From contig JAZUAN010000014.1 in assembly GCA_045638005.1 (NCBI GenBank), positions 1-28,047 on the forward strand: DNA of 28,047 bases. Reading direction: 5' to 3'. Source of the DNA: URNF01 sp045638005. Its GTDB lineage: Bacteria; Bacillota; Clostridia; Oscillospirales; Acutalibacteraceae. The position numbers were made by a program, and so were the translations under genes. Below, piece by piece: positions 1 through 6,469 of this stretch. The notes beneath the pieces are model-generated. The model made no database searches, had not been told where the DNA came from, and saw only the letters and a list, made by a program, of their open reading frames with translations. Within the stretch, counting starts at the first letter, position 1; each line of letters begins with the position of its first letter.

Positions 1-151
1 CCGCCGCTTTGTGCAACTCGTTTGCACTGCGGTTGGCTTCGCACACCAGCATTTCCCGCACCATCATCTCATACACGCCGTCGCCGATCAACGCGAGTGC
101 CAAGGGGCTGATCTCTTTGGTGTCAACTTCCTTTTCAATCCATCTGTTCAT
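1..151 (-). CDS. mrnC: Mini-ribonuclease III, N-terminal part (cut by window edge)
   Basis: Only the first 50 codons are present; the gene continues beyond position 1. It starts at an ATG (151-149) preceded by an AGGTGA ribosome binding site. The visible protein has the Mini-III signature: a run reading LALALIGDGVYEMMVRE followed by ANRSANELHKAA, which matches the catalytic helix region of the RNase III fold lacking the double-stranded-RNA-binding domain. In that family the Asp of the GD(A/G)VYE motif is a metal ligand. The known role is maturation of 23S rRNA ends in Firmicutes. It lies 11 bp after obgE on the same strand, so it is probably co-transcribed with that ribosome-assembly GTPase. 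The family call is fairly safe; the rest of the gene cannot be judged. Confidence 0.82.
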   Translation of the reverse strand, partial: MNRWIEKEVDTKEISPLALALIGDGVYEMMVREMLVCEANRSANELHKAA

Positions 152-162
152 ACGTTCACCTT

Positions 163-1434
163 TTAATATACGAACTCAAACTCAAAATCGTAGATGGAGA
201 CGGTATCGCCCTCATTGATGCCCGCTTTTTCGAGCGCATCAATGACACCGCCCGAACGCAACACGCGCTCGAAGTATTGGAGCGATTCGCTGTCATCAAA
301 ATTGATGCCGCGCATCACCTGCAACAGCCACGGCGCTTCCACAAAGTAGATATCTCCCTCTGCGTGCACCTGTACCGTGCGGTCCTTGAAGGACTCTGCC
401 TCGGGCAGGGTGACCGCTTCAGCTTCGAAACGGCGCACCGGCGGCAGTTTGCTGAGCACCTCAGCGCACGCTTTGACGATCTCGTCGGTGCCGTGCGCGA
501 TCGCCGCCATCATGGGGAAATAGGGGAGTCCGCGTTTTTGCATCTGCGCTTCAAAAGCGGCTAATTGCTCGTCGGTGGCAAGGTCGCACTTGTTACCCGC
601 CACGATCATCGGACGATCGGCGAGTTCGGGCGAAAATTCTTGCAGTTCTTTGTTGATTGCTTCAAAATCCGCGATGGGATCGCGCCCCTCGCTGCCCGCC
701 ACGTCTACCACGTGCACCAAAAGGCGGCAACGCTCGATGTGACGCAAAAATTCGTGTCCGAGACCCACGCCTTCCGCCGCGCCCTCGATAATACCGGGGA
801 TATCCGCCATGACAAACGAATTGCGCTCCGCGATGCGAACGACACCGAGCACGGGGGTGAGGGTGGTGAAATGGTAGTTGGCGATTTGGGGTTTTGCTTC
901 GCTTACAACAGAAATCAGCGAGGATTTTCCCACGTTCGGGAAACCAATAAGCCCCACGTCTGCCAAGAGTTTGAGTTCCAGACGCAGTTTTAAGTTTTCG
1001 CCGGGCACACCGGGTTTCGCAAACCGCGGCACCTGACGGGTGGGGGAGGCAAAATGATGGTTACCCCAGCCGCCCTTACCGCCTTTTGCGGCAATAAACG
1101 GGGTGCCCTCGGTCATGTCCGCCATCAGCCTGCCGGTTTCCTCGTCGTAAATGAGGGTGCCTTCGGGTACGGGAATGATGAGATCCTCGCCGCGCTTGCC
1201 CGAACAGCGGTTTTGTCCGCCGTTCTGACCGTTGCCGGCGACGTATTTGCGCTTATAGCGGAAGTCGGAAAGGGTGTTAAGCCCCGTATCCACCGTAAAC
1301 ACGATGTTACCGCCGCGCCCGCCGTCGCCGCCGTCAGGACCGCCCGCGGCAACGAATTTTTCGCGATGGAACGCCACGGCACCGTGGCCGCCGTCACCGG
1401 CGCGAACCGAGATTATAGCTTTATCTACGAACAA
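163..1434 (-). CDS. obgE: Obg/CgtA GTPase (ribosome assembly)
   Basis: Obg is a conserved GTPase that binds the 50S subunit during assembly and links it to the stringent response. Three domains are visible in 423 residues: the glycine-rich Obg fold (about 1-158, with GGPDGGDGGRGG), the G domain with G1 GFPNVGKSS (about 164-172), G3 DIPG and G4 NKCD, and a C-terminal OCT domain ending in the usual acidic/aromatic FEFEF. An in-frame GTG lies at 1443-1441, but it overlaps the AAAGGAG ribosome binding site. The TTG at 1434-1432 is 8 bases after that site and gives the standard family N-terminus MFVDKA, so I chose it. It has its own promoter at 1473-1502 and is followed 11 bp later by mrnC. Confidence 0.95.
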   Translation of the reverse strand: MFVDKAIISVRAGDGGHGAVAFHREKFVAAGGPDGGDGGRGGNIVFTVDTGLNTLSDFRYKRKYVAGNGQNGGQNRCSGKRGEDLIIPVPEGTLIYDEETGRLMADMTEGTPFIAAKGGKGGWGNHHFASPTRQVPRFAKPGVPGENLKLRLELKLLADVGLIGFPNVGKSSLISVVSEAKPQIANYHFTTLTPVLGVVRIAERNSFVMADIPGIIEGAAEGVGLGHEFLRHIERCRLLVHVVDVAGSEGRDPIADFEAINKELQEFSPELADRPMIVAGNKCDLATDEQLAAFEAQMQKRGLPYFPMMAAIAHGTDEIVKACAEVLSKLPPVRRFEAEAVTLPEAESFKDRTVQVHAEGDIYFVEAPWLLQVMRGINFDDSESLQYFERVLRSGGVIDALEKAGINEGDTVSIYDFEFEFVY

Positions 1435-1472
1435 AGTTATCACTCCTTTAGGGTAGGTGCTCTACTCTTACC

Positions 1473-1502
1473 AGTATACTGTATAGTATAGGTAAAAATC
1501 AA
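1473..1502 (-). promoter_or_regulatory. Candidate sigma-A promoter of obgE-mrnC
   Basis: On the minus strand a -35-like TTGATT (1502-1497) and a -10 TATACT (1478-1473) are 18 bp apart, about 40 bp before the obgE start. The -10 lies in a small AGTATACT palindrome. The rpmA terminator upstream supports an independent promoter here. Confidence 0.5.
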
Positions 1503-1530
1503 CGATAATTTTGAAAGTATCGTAAATATA

Positions 1531-1552
1531 GGCCCCCTTGTGTAAAGGAGGC
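1531..1552. repeat. Short palindromic repeat, core copy (CCCTTGTGTAAAGG type)
   Basis: A 22-bp imperfect hairpin with core CCTTGTGTAAAGG and GC-rich arms lies between rpmA and obgE. The same core, with longer flanks, recurs at 6391-6447, so this looks like a degenerate or short copy of a dispersed non-coding repeat. Confidence 0.5.
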
Positions 1553-1577
1553 ATGGGTTACTGCTGTTTATCACAAT

Positions 1578-1602
1578 AAAAAACACCCGCCGAAAGGCGG
1601 GC
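1578..1602 (-). terminator. Intrinsic terminator of rplU-prp-rpmA
   Basis: Read on the minus strand, CCCGCC-TTTC-GGCGGG forms a 6-bp GC-only stem, followed by TGTTTTTTATT. It begins about 25 bp after the rpmA stop codon. Confidence 0.85.
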
Positions 1603-1626
1603 GTCTTCATGTGTCAAAACCGCGGA

Positions 1627-1911
1627 TTACTGCTCCACAGCGTACACGCTGACGCGCTTGCGATCCTTGCCTACGCGCTCGAAGCGCACAGTGCCGTCGA
1701 TGGTCGCAAAGAGGGTATCATCAGAGCCGATACCGACGTTGTTGCCGGGATGGATGTGAGTACCACGCTGACGCACCAGGATGTTGCCCGCGAGAACGAA
1801 CTGACCGTCGGCGCGTTTCACGCCAAGGCGCTTGGACTCGGAATCACGGCCGTTCTTGGTAGAACCGACGCCCTTCTTATGAGCAAACAGCTGAAGATTG
1901 ATTTTCAACAT
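1627..1911 (-). CDS. rpmA: 50S ribosomal protein L27 (with cleavable N-terminus)
   Basis: The 94-residue protein starts MLKINLQLFAHKKG and continues with the L27 signature GSTKNGRDSESKRLGVK. L27 lines the peptidyl-transferase centre of the 50S subunit, its N-terminal tail reaching the tRNA ends. The first nine residues before AHKKG are the Firmicutes-type extension with the LQ-x-F cleavage motif that the Prp protease removes. The prp gene is immediately upstream, 3 bp away, and the rpmA ribosome binding site (GGAGGTG) lies inside the end of prp, so translation is probably coupled. The gene closes the L21 operon and is followed by a strong terminator. Confidence 0.97.
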   Translation of the reverse strand: MLKINLQLFAHKKGVGSTKNGRDSESKRLGVKRADGQFVLAGNILVRQRGTHIHPGNNVGIGSDDTLFATIDGTVRFERVGKDRKRVSVYAVEQ

Positions 1912-1914
1912 AAC

Positions 1915-2229
1915 TTACACCTCCGTTTTTAGTACCTGTATCCGTTTGGGATACTGTTCCTGCAACTCATGCATGTGCAGGAGAAAACCTTCAAGAATCT
2001 TTTGGATGGTTTCATCGGTTTCGGTGAGAGAGAGGGTCATCATACCGTCATCTGCTTGGATATCCGCTTTTGCACCGCAAACATCTGTCAGCGTATTCGC
2101 CGTCATATATGCAGCACTGGATACTCCTGCGCACAGAATATCATGCCCTGCGTTTCCCATGCCTGCATGACCGCAAAGGGAAAACCCTTTGATTTTGTCA
2201 TCGGCAAACCGAAACTCTGCTTTGATCAT
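1915..2229 (-). CDS. prp: Ribosomal-processing cysteine protease Prp
   Basis: The 104-residue protein matches the Prp/YsxB family, which cleaves the N-terminal extension of ribosomal protein L27 in Firmicutes. The catalytic pair is visible as His21 in LCGHAG and Cys33 in DILCAGVS, the spacing described for the family. It lies between rplU and rpmA, starting 4 bp after the rplU stop and ending 3 bp before the rpmA start, which is the canonical order. Its substrate is therefore made from the same transcript. The start ATG at 2229 gives the usual MIKAEF N-terminus. No odd features were seen. Confidence 0.95.
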   Translation of the reverse strand: MIKAEFRFADDKIKGFSLCGHAGMGNAGHDILCAGVSSAAYMTANTLTDVCGAKADIQADDGMMTLSLTETDETIQKILEGFLLHMHELQEQYPKRIQVLKTEV

Positions 2230-2233
2230 CCGA

Positions 2234-2584
2234 TTACTCCGCTTTGGGTTCCGCAGCAGCCTTCACGGGCTTCACGATCTCCATGGATTCGATCTGCACC
2301 TTGGTGTAGGGCTGACGGTGACCGAGCTTACGGCTGCTGCCTTTTTTCGGCTTGTAGGTGAAAACGGTGAGCTTCTTGCCCTTGCCGTTTTTGAGCACCT
2401 TCGCGGTGACAACAGCGTCTTTCACATAGGGGGTACCGATCTTGAGGGTCTTGCCGTTGTGCAGGGCAATAACCTGCTTGAACTCGACAGAGGCTTCCTC
2501 TGCAGCATCCAGTTTCTCGATGAACAGAACGTCGCCGTTCTCCACCTTGTACTGCTTGCCGCCGGTTTCGATAATAGCGTACAT
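2234..2584 (-). CDS. rplU: 50S ribosomal protein L21
   Basis: The first ~100 residues are typical L21: MYAIIETGGKQYKVENGD at the start and KKGSSRKLGHRQPYTKVQI near the end. L21 binds 23S rRNA in the large subunit. A short Ala/Lys/Glu-rich tail (VKAAAEPKAE) follows the conserved part, giving 116 residues against roughly 102 in many Firmicutes. It is the first gene of rplU-prp-rpmA and has a near-consensus promoter at 2673-2701 with an 80-base leader. The ribosome binding site is AGGCAGG before the ATG. Confidence 0.97.
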   Translation of the reverse strand: MYAIIETGGKQYKVENGDVLFIEKLDAAEEASVEFKQVIALHNGKTLKIGTPYVKDAVVTAKVLKNGKGKKLTVFTYKPKKGSSRKLGHRQPYTKVQIESMEIVKPVKAAAEPKAE

Positions 2585-2667
2585 TGGCTGTACCTGCCTT
2601 TTCTATTAGACTCGCTGCGACGGGTGGACCTTTTGGGCACACTTAATAAACCCGCTACATGCGGCAC
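2585..2667 (-). promoter_or_regulatory. 5' leader of the L21 operon, candidate L21 leader RNA
   Basis: About 80 bases separate the predicted transcription start from rplU. The leader begins GGCGGTGCCGCAT and contains complementary GC-rich blocks (for example TGCCGC/GCGG and GCGGGT/ACCCGT) that can form a short structured element. Firmicutes often carry a structured L21 leader used for autogenous control at this position. I identify it by position and base-pairing only; a covariance-model match (Rfam RF00559) would decide it. Confidence 0.45.
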
Positions 2668-2672
2668 CGCCT

Positions 2673-2701
2673 AGTGTAACATACAAAAAATCCTTTGTCA
2701 A
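2673..2701 (-). promoter_or_regulatory. sigma-A promoter of rplU-prp-rpmA
   Basis: On the minus strand a perfect -35 TTGACA (2701-2696) is followed after exactly 17 bp by TACACT (2678-2673). Spacing and location upstream of a ribosomal protein operon make it convincing. Confidence 0.85.
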
Positions 2702-2734
2702 CGGTTTTTTTATTTTATATTATAAAATGTGTAT

Positions 2735-2759
2735 GTAGGGGCGATTCACGAACCGCCCC
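2735..2759 (+). repeat. GTAG-headed palindrome (REP-like)
   Basis: The tetranucleotide GTAG is followed by an imperfect hairpin with GGGGCG and CGCCCC arms closing around ATTCACGAAC. It sits between the end of gpr and the rplU promoter. The same GTAGGGG head plus palindrome occurs twice inside the transposase gene at 7.8-8.0 kb. A GTAG foot next to a hairpin is the known recognition layout for REP transposases. Confidence 0.6.
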
Positions 2760-2765
2760 GCACAC

Positions 2766-3638
2766 TCACCCCAATGCCAAAGATATCAATTCCAGCGGGG
2801 AATAGTTGGGGTGGAGTGCCAAATGGATACCGGCGGCGATGAGTCGCGCGGCGCGACTGATGACAAGATCGATCTCTTTGGGGGTGACAATGAGGTTTTC
2901 AGCGGCGGGGGACAGACGGATGTCTTCCGGTCGGATGGCGCATTCCCCTGCGATCACTGCCGCGTCCACCACTGTGGGCACGCCCAGTCCTATCACCGGC
3001 ACGCCGAAGGTATCGGCGTTTAAAGGCGCGCGATGGTTGCCCACCCCCGCGCCGGGCGCAATGCCGGTGTCGGTGAGCTGCACCGTACAGCCGAGCCGTT
3101 TAATACTGCGGGCGGCGAGCGCGTCGATGACAATAATAGCGGCGGGGCGGATCACCCCGCACACCCCTTTGACCATCTCGCCGCTTTCGGTGCCGGTTTG
3201 CCCGAGCACCCCCGGCACGAATACCGCGCTCGAACGCAGGTCGGACAGTCCCACGCTGCGCGCAAATTCCCCTTGGATGTGGCGGGTGGCGAGCACCATA
3301 TCCGCTGTTTTCGGCCCCAGTGCGTCGGGGGTGATGGCGCGGTTTCCCAATCCCACCGTCAGCACCGTGCCGTTTGCGGGTAGCATGTCCCGCAACTTTT
3401 TCGCAATAACCTCAGCGCCTTCCAGCAACTGTTTTTCGTCGTCTGACAGCGGCGGTAATTCTAATGTAATATACGACCCACGCACTTTGCCGAGTGTGTC
3501 GGCGGCTTTTTGAGTCAGCAGTGTGTGGGTGGTGATCGTGATACCGTTTACGGTTTTGGTGTCGGTTTTGCAATCATCTTCGGACAGCGCGCCCGCGTTT
3601 TCTGCGGCTTCCAGCGCCAGATCGGTGCGAAATATCAT
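2766..3638 (-). CDS. gpr: GPR germination protease (spore-specific)
   Basis: GPR (peptidase family A25) degrades small acid-soluble spore proteins when a spore germinates; it is made in the forespore as a zymogen. The 290-residue product shows the N-terminal FRTDLALEA motif, VGLGNRAITPDALGP with the conserved Asp, and the block VIDALAARS with the second conserved Asp, followed by TGIAPGAGVGN. It is shorter than the Bacillus enzyme (about 370 residues) but has all conserved blocks, so it appears intact. It is divergent from rpsT, a frequent arrangement in Firmicutes. The ribosome binding site is modest (GGCGGG). I see no convincing sigma-G promoter. Its presence is the best evidence that the organism forms spores. 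Confidence 0.95.
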   Translation of the reverse strand: MIFRTDLALEAAENAGALSEDDCKTDTKTVNGITITTHTLLTQKAADTLGKVRGSYITLELPPLSDDEKQLLEGAEVIAKKLRDMLPANGTVLTVGLGNRAITPDALGPKTADMVLATRHIQGEFARSVGLSDLRSSAVFVPGVLGQTGTESGEMVKGVCGVIRPAAIIVIDALAARSIKRLGCTVQLTDTGIAPGAGVGNHRAPLNADTFGVPVIGLGVPTVVDAAVIAGECAIRPEDIRLSPAAENLIVTPKEIDLVISRAARLIAAGIHLALHPNYSPLELISLALG

Positions 3639-3709
3639 GATTTTCCCGCCTTTTTACCTGTTTTTTACCAGTGTTTGCGAAAAAAATGCGAATATTCCGA
3701 AAAAAACAG

Positions 3710-3738
3710 TTGCATTTTTTGAAAAAGGGTGTTAATAT
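3710..3738 (+). promoter_or_regulatory. sigma-A promoter of rpsT
   Basis: TTGCAT (3710-3715) and TAATAT (3733-3738) are 17 bp apart, 43 bp upstream of the rpsT start. Confidence 0.75.
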
Positions 3739-3781
3739 GACTAGTGCGTGATTTAGAATTACTGATTTAGGAGGTGTGACC

Positions 3782-4033
3782 ATGCCCAACATTAAATCCG
3801 CCAAAAAGCGCGTGAAGGTTATCGCTGCCAAAACCGAGAAGAATAAGGCTGCCCGTTCTGCTCTGAGAACCGAGATCAAGCATGCTAATGTTGCTATCGA
3901 GACCGGTGAGAACAAAGAAGCTGCTGTGAAGGCTGCGATCAAGAAGATCGACCAGGCTGCTGCGAAGGGTCTCCTGCACAAGAATACTGCTGCAAGGAAA
4001 AAGTCCGCCCTCGCTAAAAAAGCGAACGCTTAA
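3782..4033 (+). CDS. rpsT: 30S ribosomal protein S20
   Basis: The 83-residue, very Lys/Ala-rich protein starts MPNIKSAKKRV, has the central RSALRTEIK block and ends with LHKNTAARKKSALAKKANA, all typical of S20, which binds 16S rRNA in the small subunit. An in-frame GTG exists 6 bp upstream, but the AGGAGG site is 7 bases before the ATG at 3782, so I use the ATG. Codon use is less GC-rich and more uniform than in the neighbours, as expected for a highly expressed ribosomal gene. It is monocistronic: its own promoter lies upstream and a strong terminator directly downstream. Confidence 0.97.
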   Translation: MPNIKSAKKRVKVIAAKTEKNKAARSALRTEIKHANVAIETGENKEAAVKAAIKKIDQAAAKGLLHKNTAARKKSALAKKANA

Positions 4034-4045
4034 TTGTGGCAAAGT

Positions 4046-4080
4046 AACCTCTGCGCTTTTTGCGCAGAGGTTTTTGATTT
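4046..4080 (+). terminator. Intrinsic terminator of rpsT
   Basis: CCTCTGCGC and GCGCAGAGG (4048-4056, 4062-4070) form a perfect 9-bp stem with a T-only loop, followed by TTTTTGATTT. Confidence 0.92.
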
Positions 4081-4090
4081 TCGTGAAAAG

Positions 4091-4131
4091 ATTGTCAACA
4101 GCGGAAAAAACCGTTTTCCTCTGTTGACAAT
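4091..4131. repeat. 41-bp near-perfect palindrome over the SRP RNA -35 box
   Basis: The arms ATTGTCAACAG (4091-4101) and CTGTTGACAAT (4121-4131) are perfect complements. Inside them GGAAAA and TTTTCC also pair around AACCG, leaving one mismatch per arm. The right arm contains the TTGACA -35 box of the SRP RNA promoter. It could be an operator or a structural element; no binding protein is evident from the sequence. Confidence 0.7.
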
Positions 4132-4152
4132 AGAGACATATTTTTATATAAT
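4124..4152 (+). promoter_or_regulatory. Consensus sigma-A promoter of the SRP RNA
   Basis: Exact TTGACA (4124-4129), exact TATAAT (4147-4152) and exactly 17 bp between them: a full consensus promoter, fitting an abundant stable RNA. Predicted start of transcription is near 4159-4164. Confidence 0.92.
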
Positions 4153-4163
4153 AAAAGAACGAA

Positions 4164-4312
4164 CGCCGCATGCTTTCAGGCATACGGACGGATGGGTCCT
4201 GCGCGACCAAGCGCTGTGAACCATGTCAGGCGGGGAACCGAGCAGCATTAAGCAGCTGTCTTGCGTGCGCCGCAGTCCGCCTGTCCGTCCGTATGCCTGA
4301 GACCGTGCGGTA
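4164..4312 (+). ncRNA. ffs: Signal recognition particle RNA (4.5S/SRP RNA)
   Basis: The core SRP motif is present: GTCAGG, then a CGG-GGAA-CCG stem capped by a GGAA tetraloop, then AGCAGC, which is the Ffh-binding domain IV. The ends are held together by a 17-bp perfect helix (4176-4192 with 4284-4300) and an outer CCGCA/TGCGG pairing. The length of about 148 bases lies between the short 4.5S type and the long Bacillus type with an Alu domain. It is followed by TTCTTTTTT, so the terminal helix may double as a terminator. The position just before dnaX is typical of Firmicutes. The RNA works with Ffh in targeting membrane proteins. The exact ends are estimates. Confidence 0.9.
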
Positions 4313-4336
4313 ATTCTTTTTTAGGGGTGACGCTTT

Positions 4337-5998
4337 ATGTATCAGGTTTTATACCGTAAATTTCGCCCGCAGACCTTTTCGGATGTCAGCGGACAGGAGA
4401 CGGTGACCACCGCGTTGCGTAATGAAATTAAAAATAACCGTTTGGCGCACGCCTACCTGTTTACCGGTTGCCGCGGCACCGGCAAGACCACCTGCGCCAA
4501 AATTCTCGCCAAGGCGGTCAACTGTTTGCACCCGCAAGACGGTGACCCTTGCAACGAATGCGAGATCTGCCGCGGTATTGACGACGGCTCCATTCTGGAC
4601 GTCACCGAGATTGATGCCGCGTCCAACAACGGTGTGGATAGCATCCGCGAGCTGCGGGAGGAGGTCAATTTTACCCCCTCTGCCGCCACCTATCGCGTGT
4701 ATATCATCGACGAGGTGCACATGCTGTCTGCCGGCGCTTTTAACGCGTTACTCAAAACGCTGGAAGAGCCGCCCGCACACGTGATCTTTATCCTCGCCAC
4801 CACCGAGGTGCATAAATTACCCGCGACCATTTTATCCCGCTGCCAGCGGTTTGATTTTGGGCGCATTTCGCCCACCGATATCGCCGCGCGTATTCAGCAC
4901 ATCGCTGAAAAGGAAGGCTTTGCGGTGACCGATGATGCGGCGTTACTGCTCGCCCGCCTTGCAGACGGCGCGATGCGTGATGCGCTTTCCCTGCTTGACC
5001 AATGCGTGTCGAGAGCGGAGGAGATCACCGCCGATGTGGTTGCCGCCTCTACCGGCATGGCGGGTACGGCATACTTGTATGACCTGTCGGACGCGGTGGT
5101 GCGTGGGGATACCGCTGCCGCGCTCAGCATGTTAGATACCCTCTACCGCGGCTCTAAGGATATGGAACGCCTTTGTGCCGAATGGGTAGAGCATTATCGC
5201 AATATTATGATCGTGCAAACGGTCAAGGACCCCAAAGACCTCATCGTGGCATCCGCCGCTGAATGGGAACAGCTGCGCGCTGCAGCCGCAAAACTGGCCC
5301 CCGCCACCGTGCTGCAAAGCTTGTCGGTGTTGCAGGAGACGCTGGACCGCCTGCGCGGCGGTGTGTCCCGCCGCGTGGAGATGGAAATGGCGGTGTTGCG
5401 TCTTTCCTGTCCCGAATTGGATACCGGAAACGATGCGTTACTGCGCCGTATCGCGGCGTTGGAGGGCGCACTGAAAGCGGGCGTGCCCACCGCCCCCGCG
5501 GCGCCCACACCCGCGCCTGCGCCTACACCTACACTTACACCTACACCTACGGCGCCGGTTGAAGAGCAGCCGCCCGCACCTGCGGAGTTGCCCGCGCAAA
5601 ACGAGTCGCCCGCACCCGCACAGCCGCAGCCGGCTGCTGCGGCACCCGAAGCACCCGCGCAAAGCGGGGAGGAGGTGCCGTTTGCCGAGTGGGGCGAGGT
5701 GGTAGAGCGGCTGGGTAGCGCTTGTGCGCCGCTGCAAGGAGTGCTGGCGGGTACCGCGGCACTTATCCGCGGCGATATTGTGTTGGTTTGCACCGATAAC
5801 GATATGTTTAAAACCCTTGTTACCCGCGATGGCAACAAGCAGATTTTGGTGGACGTTATCCGCGAGGTGACCGGACGCACCATGCGTATTGGCATTAAAA
5901 AAGCGGCGACACCGCAAGACGATATTCCCAACGATCCGCTTACTGCGTTTTTGCGGCAGACCCGCGAGCGTGGTATGAATATCGAAACCAATGAATAA
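4337..5998 (+). CDS. dnaX: DNA polymerase III subunit gamma/tau
   Basis: DnaX is the ATPase of the clamp loader that places the sliding clamp on DNA during replication. In 553 residues the AAA+ part shows Walker A GCRGTGKT (44-51), the zinc-binding cysteines C63, C72, C75, C78, Walker B IIDEVH (D125, E126) and the sensor region TTEVHKLPATILSRC. Residues about 380-440 are a Pro/Ala/Thr-rich linker (TPTPTAP-like runs from a CCTACA-type DNA repeat), followed by a tau-like C-terminal domain. No slippery frameshift heptamer was evident. It heads the dnaX-ybaB-recR-smpB run and is read from the SRP RNA promoter region or a weak internal one. The site AGGGGTGA precedes the ATG. Confidence 0.96.
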   Translation: MYQVLYRKFRPQTFSDVSGQETVTTALRNEIKNNRLAHAYLFTGCRGTGKTTCAKILAKAVNCLHPQDGDPCNECEICRGIDDGSILDVTEIDAASNNGVDSIRELREEVNFTPSAATYRVYIIDEVHMLSAGAFNALLKTLEEPPAHVIFILATTEVHKLPATILSRCQRFDFGRISPTDIAARIQHIAEKEGFAVTDDAALLLARLADGAMRDALSLLDQCVSRAEEITADVVAASTGMAGTAYLYDLSDAVVRGDTAAALSMLDTLYRGSKDMERLCAEWVEHYRNIMIVQTVKDPKDLIVASAAEWEQLRAAAAKLAPATVLQSLSVLQETLDRLRGGVSRRVEMEMAVLRLSCPELDTGNDALLRRIAALEGALKAGVPTAPAAPTPAPAPTPTLTPTPTAPVEEQPPAPAELPAQNESPAPAQPQPAAAAPEAPAQSGEEVPFAEWGEVVERLGSACAPLQGVLAGTAALIRGDIVLVCTDNDMFKTLVTRDGNKQILVDVIREVTGRTMRIGIKKAATPQDDIPNDPLTAFLRQTRERGMNIETNE

Positions 5999-6022
5999 AA
6001 AACAGATGAGAGGAACGATACT

Positions 6023-6370
6023 ATGAAAGCAAGACTTCCCCAAGGCATGGGCGGCGGTCCCGGCAATATGCAGGCGATGATGCGTCAAGCGCAGAAGATG
6101 CAGGAGGACGCGGCGGCGTTGCAGCAGGAGCTGGAAGCCACCGAGTATACCGCCACTGCGGGCGGCGGCGCTGTTGAAGCCACCGTAAACGGCAAACATG
6201 AGATCACAAAACTCAATATTGATCCTGAGGTCATTGATCCCGAGGATGCGGAAATGTTGGCGGATTTAGTAACTGCTGCTGTCAATGAAGCGATTCGCAA
6301 AGCGGGCGCGGACGCGGAAACGCGTATGGGGCAGATCACCGGCGGGCTGAATATCCCCGGATTGTTTTAA
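6023..6370 (+). CDS. ybaB: YbaB/EbfC-family nucleoid-associated protein
   Basis: The 115-residue protein starts with a Gly/Met-rich segment (GMGGGPGNMQAMMRQAQKMQ), continues with a helical QEL stretch and the GGGAVEATVNGKHEI strand motif, and ends with GQITGGLNIPGLF, the family pattern. Members form tweezer-shaped dimers that bind DNA; the precise role is unclear, but the gene is almost always found between dnaX and recR, as here. It follows dnaX by 24 bp with an AGAGGAA binding site and is separated from recR by about 100 bp that contain a palindromic repeat. Confidence 0.95.
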   Translation: MKARLPQGMGGGPGNMQAMMRQAQKMQEDAAALQQELEATEYTATAGGGAVEATVNGKHEITKLNIDPEVIDPEDAEMLADLVTAAVNEAIRKAGADAETRMGQITGGLNIPGLF

Positions 6371-6390
6371 AAAGATGGTATGGCTCCCGA

Positions 6391-6447
6391 CCTGCCTCCC
6401 TTGTGTAAAGGGAGGGGGACCAAACGAAGTTTGGTGGAGGGATTGAA
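6391..6447. repeat. Double-hairpin dispersed repeat in the recR leader
   Basis: CCTCCCTT/AAGGGAGG (6395-6402 with 6408-6415) forms a perfect stem with loop GTGTA. A second stem, ACCAAAC/GTTTGGT around GAA (about 6419-6435), follows, then GGAGGGATTG. The first core recurs at 1531-1552. Because of this element an open frame runs in from ybaB into recR, but it is not coding. The second hairpin lies upstream of the recR ribosome binding site and could affect its expression. Confidence 0.65.
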
Positions 6448-6469
6448 GGATGGCAAAGGGGTGAGGATG

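Noticed and set aside
1054..1491. Open frames antisense to obgE
   Set aside because: Shadows of the Gly-rich Obg domain; no ribosome binding site and no conserved motif.
5194..6066. Long open frames antisense to dnaX
   Set aside because: They read through the reverse of the Pro/Ala-rich linker and give low-complexity Ala/Gly/Ser or Arg/Cys runs; no start signal or family match.
6380..6469. N-terminal extension of RecR by about 30 codons
   Set aside because: The extension is encoded by a palindromic repeat and lacks family similarity; start codons with a good ribosome binding site lie at 6467/6470.
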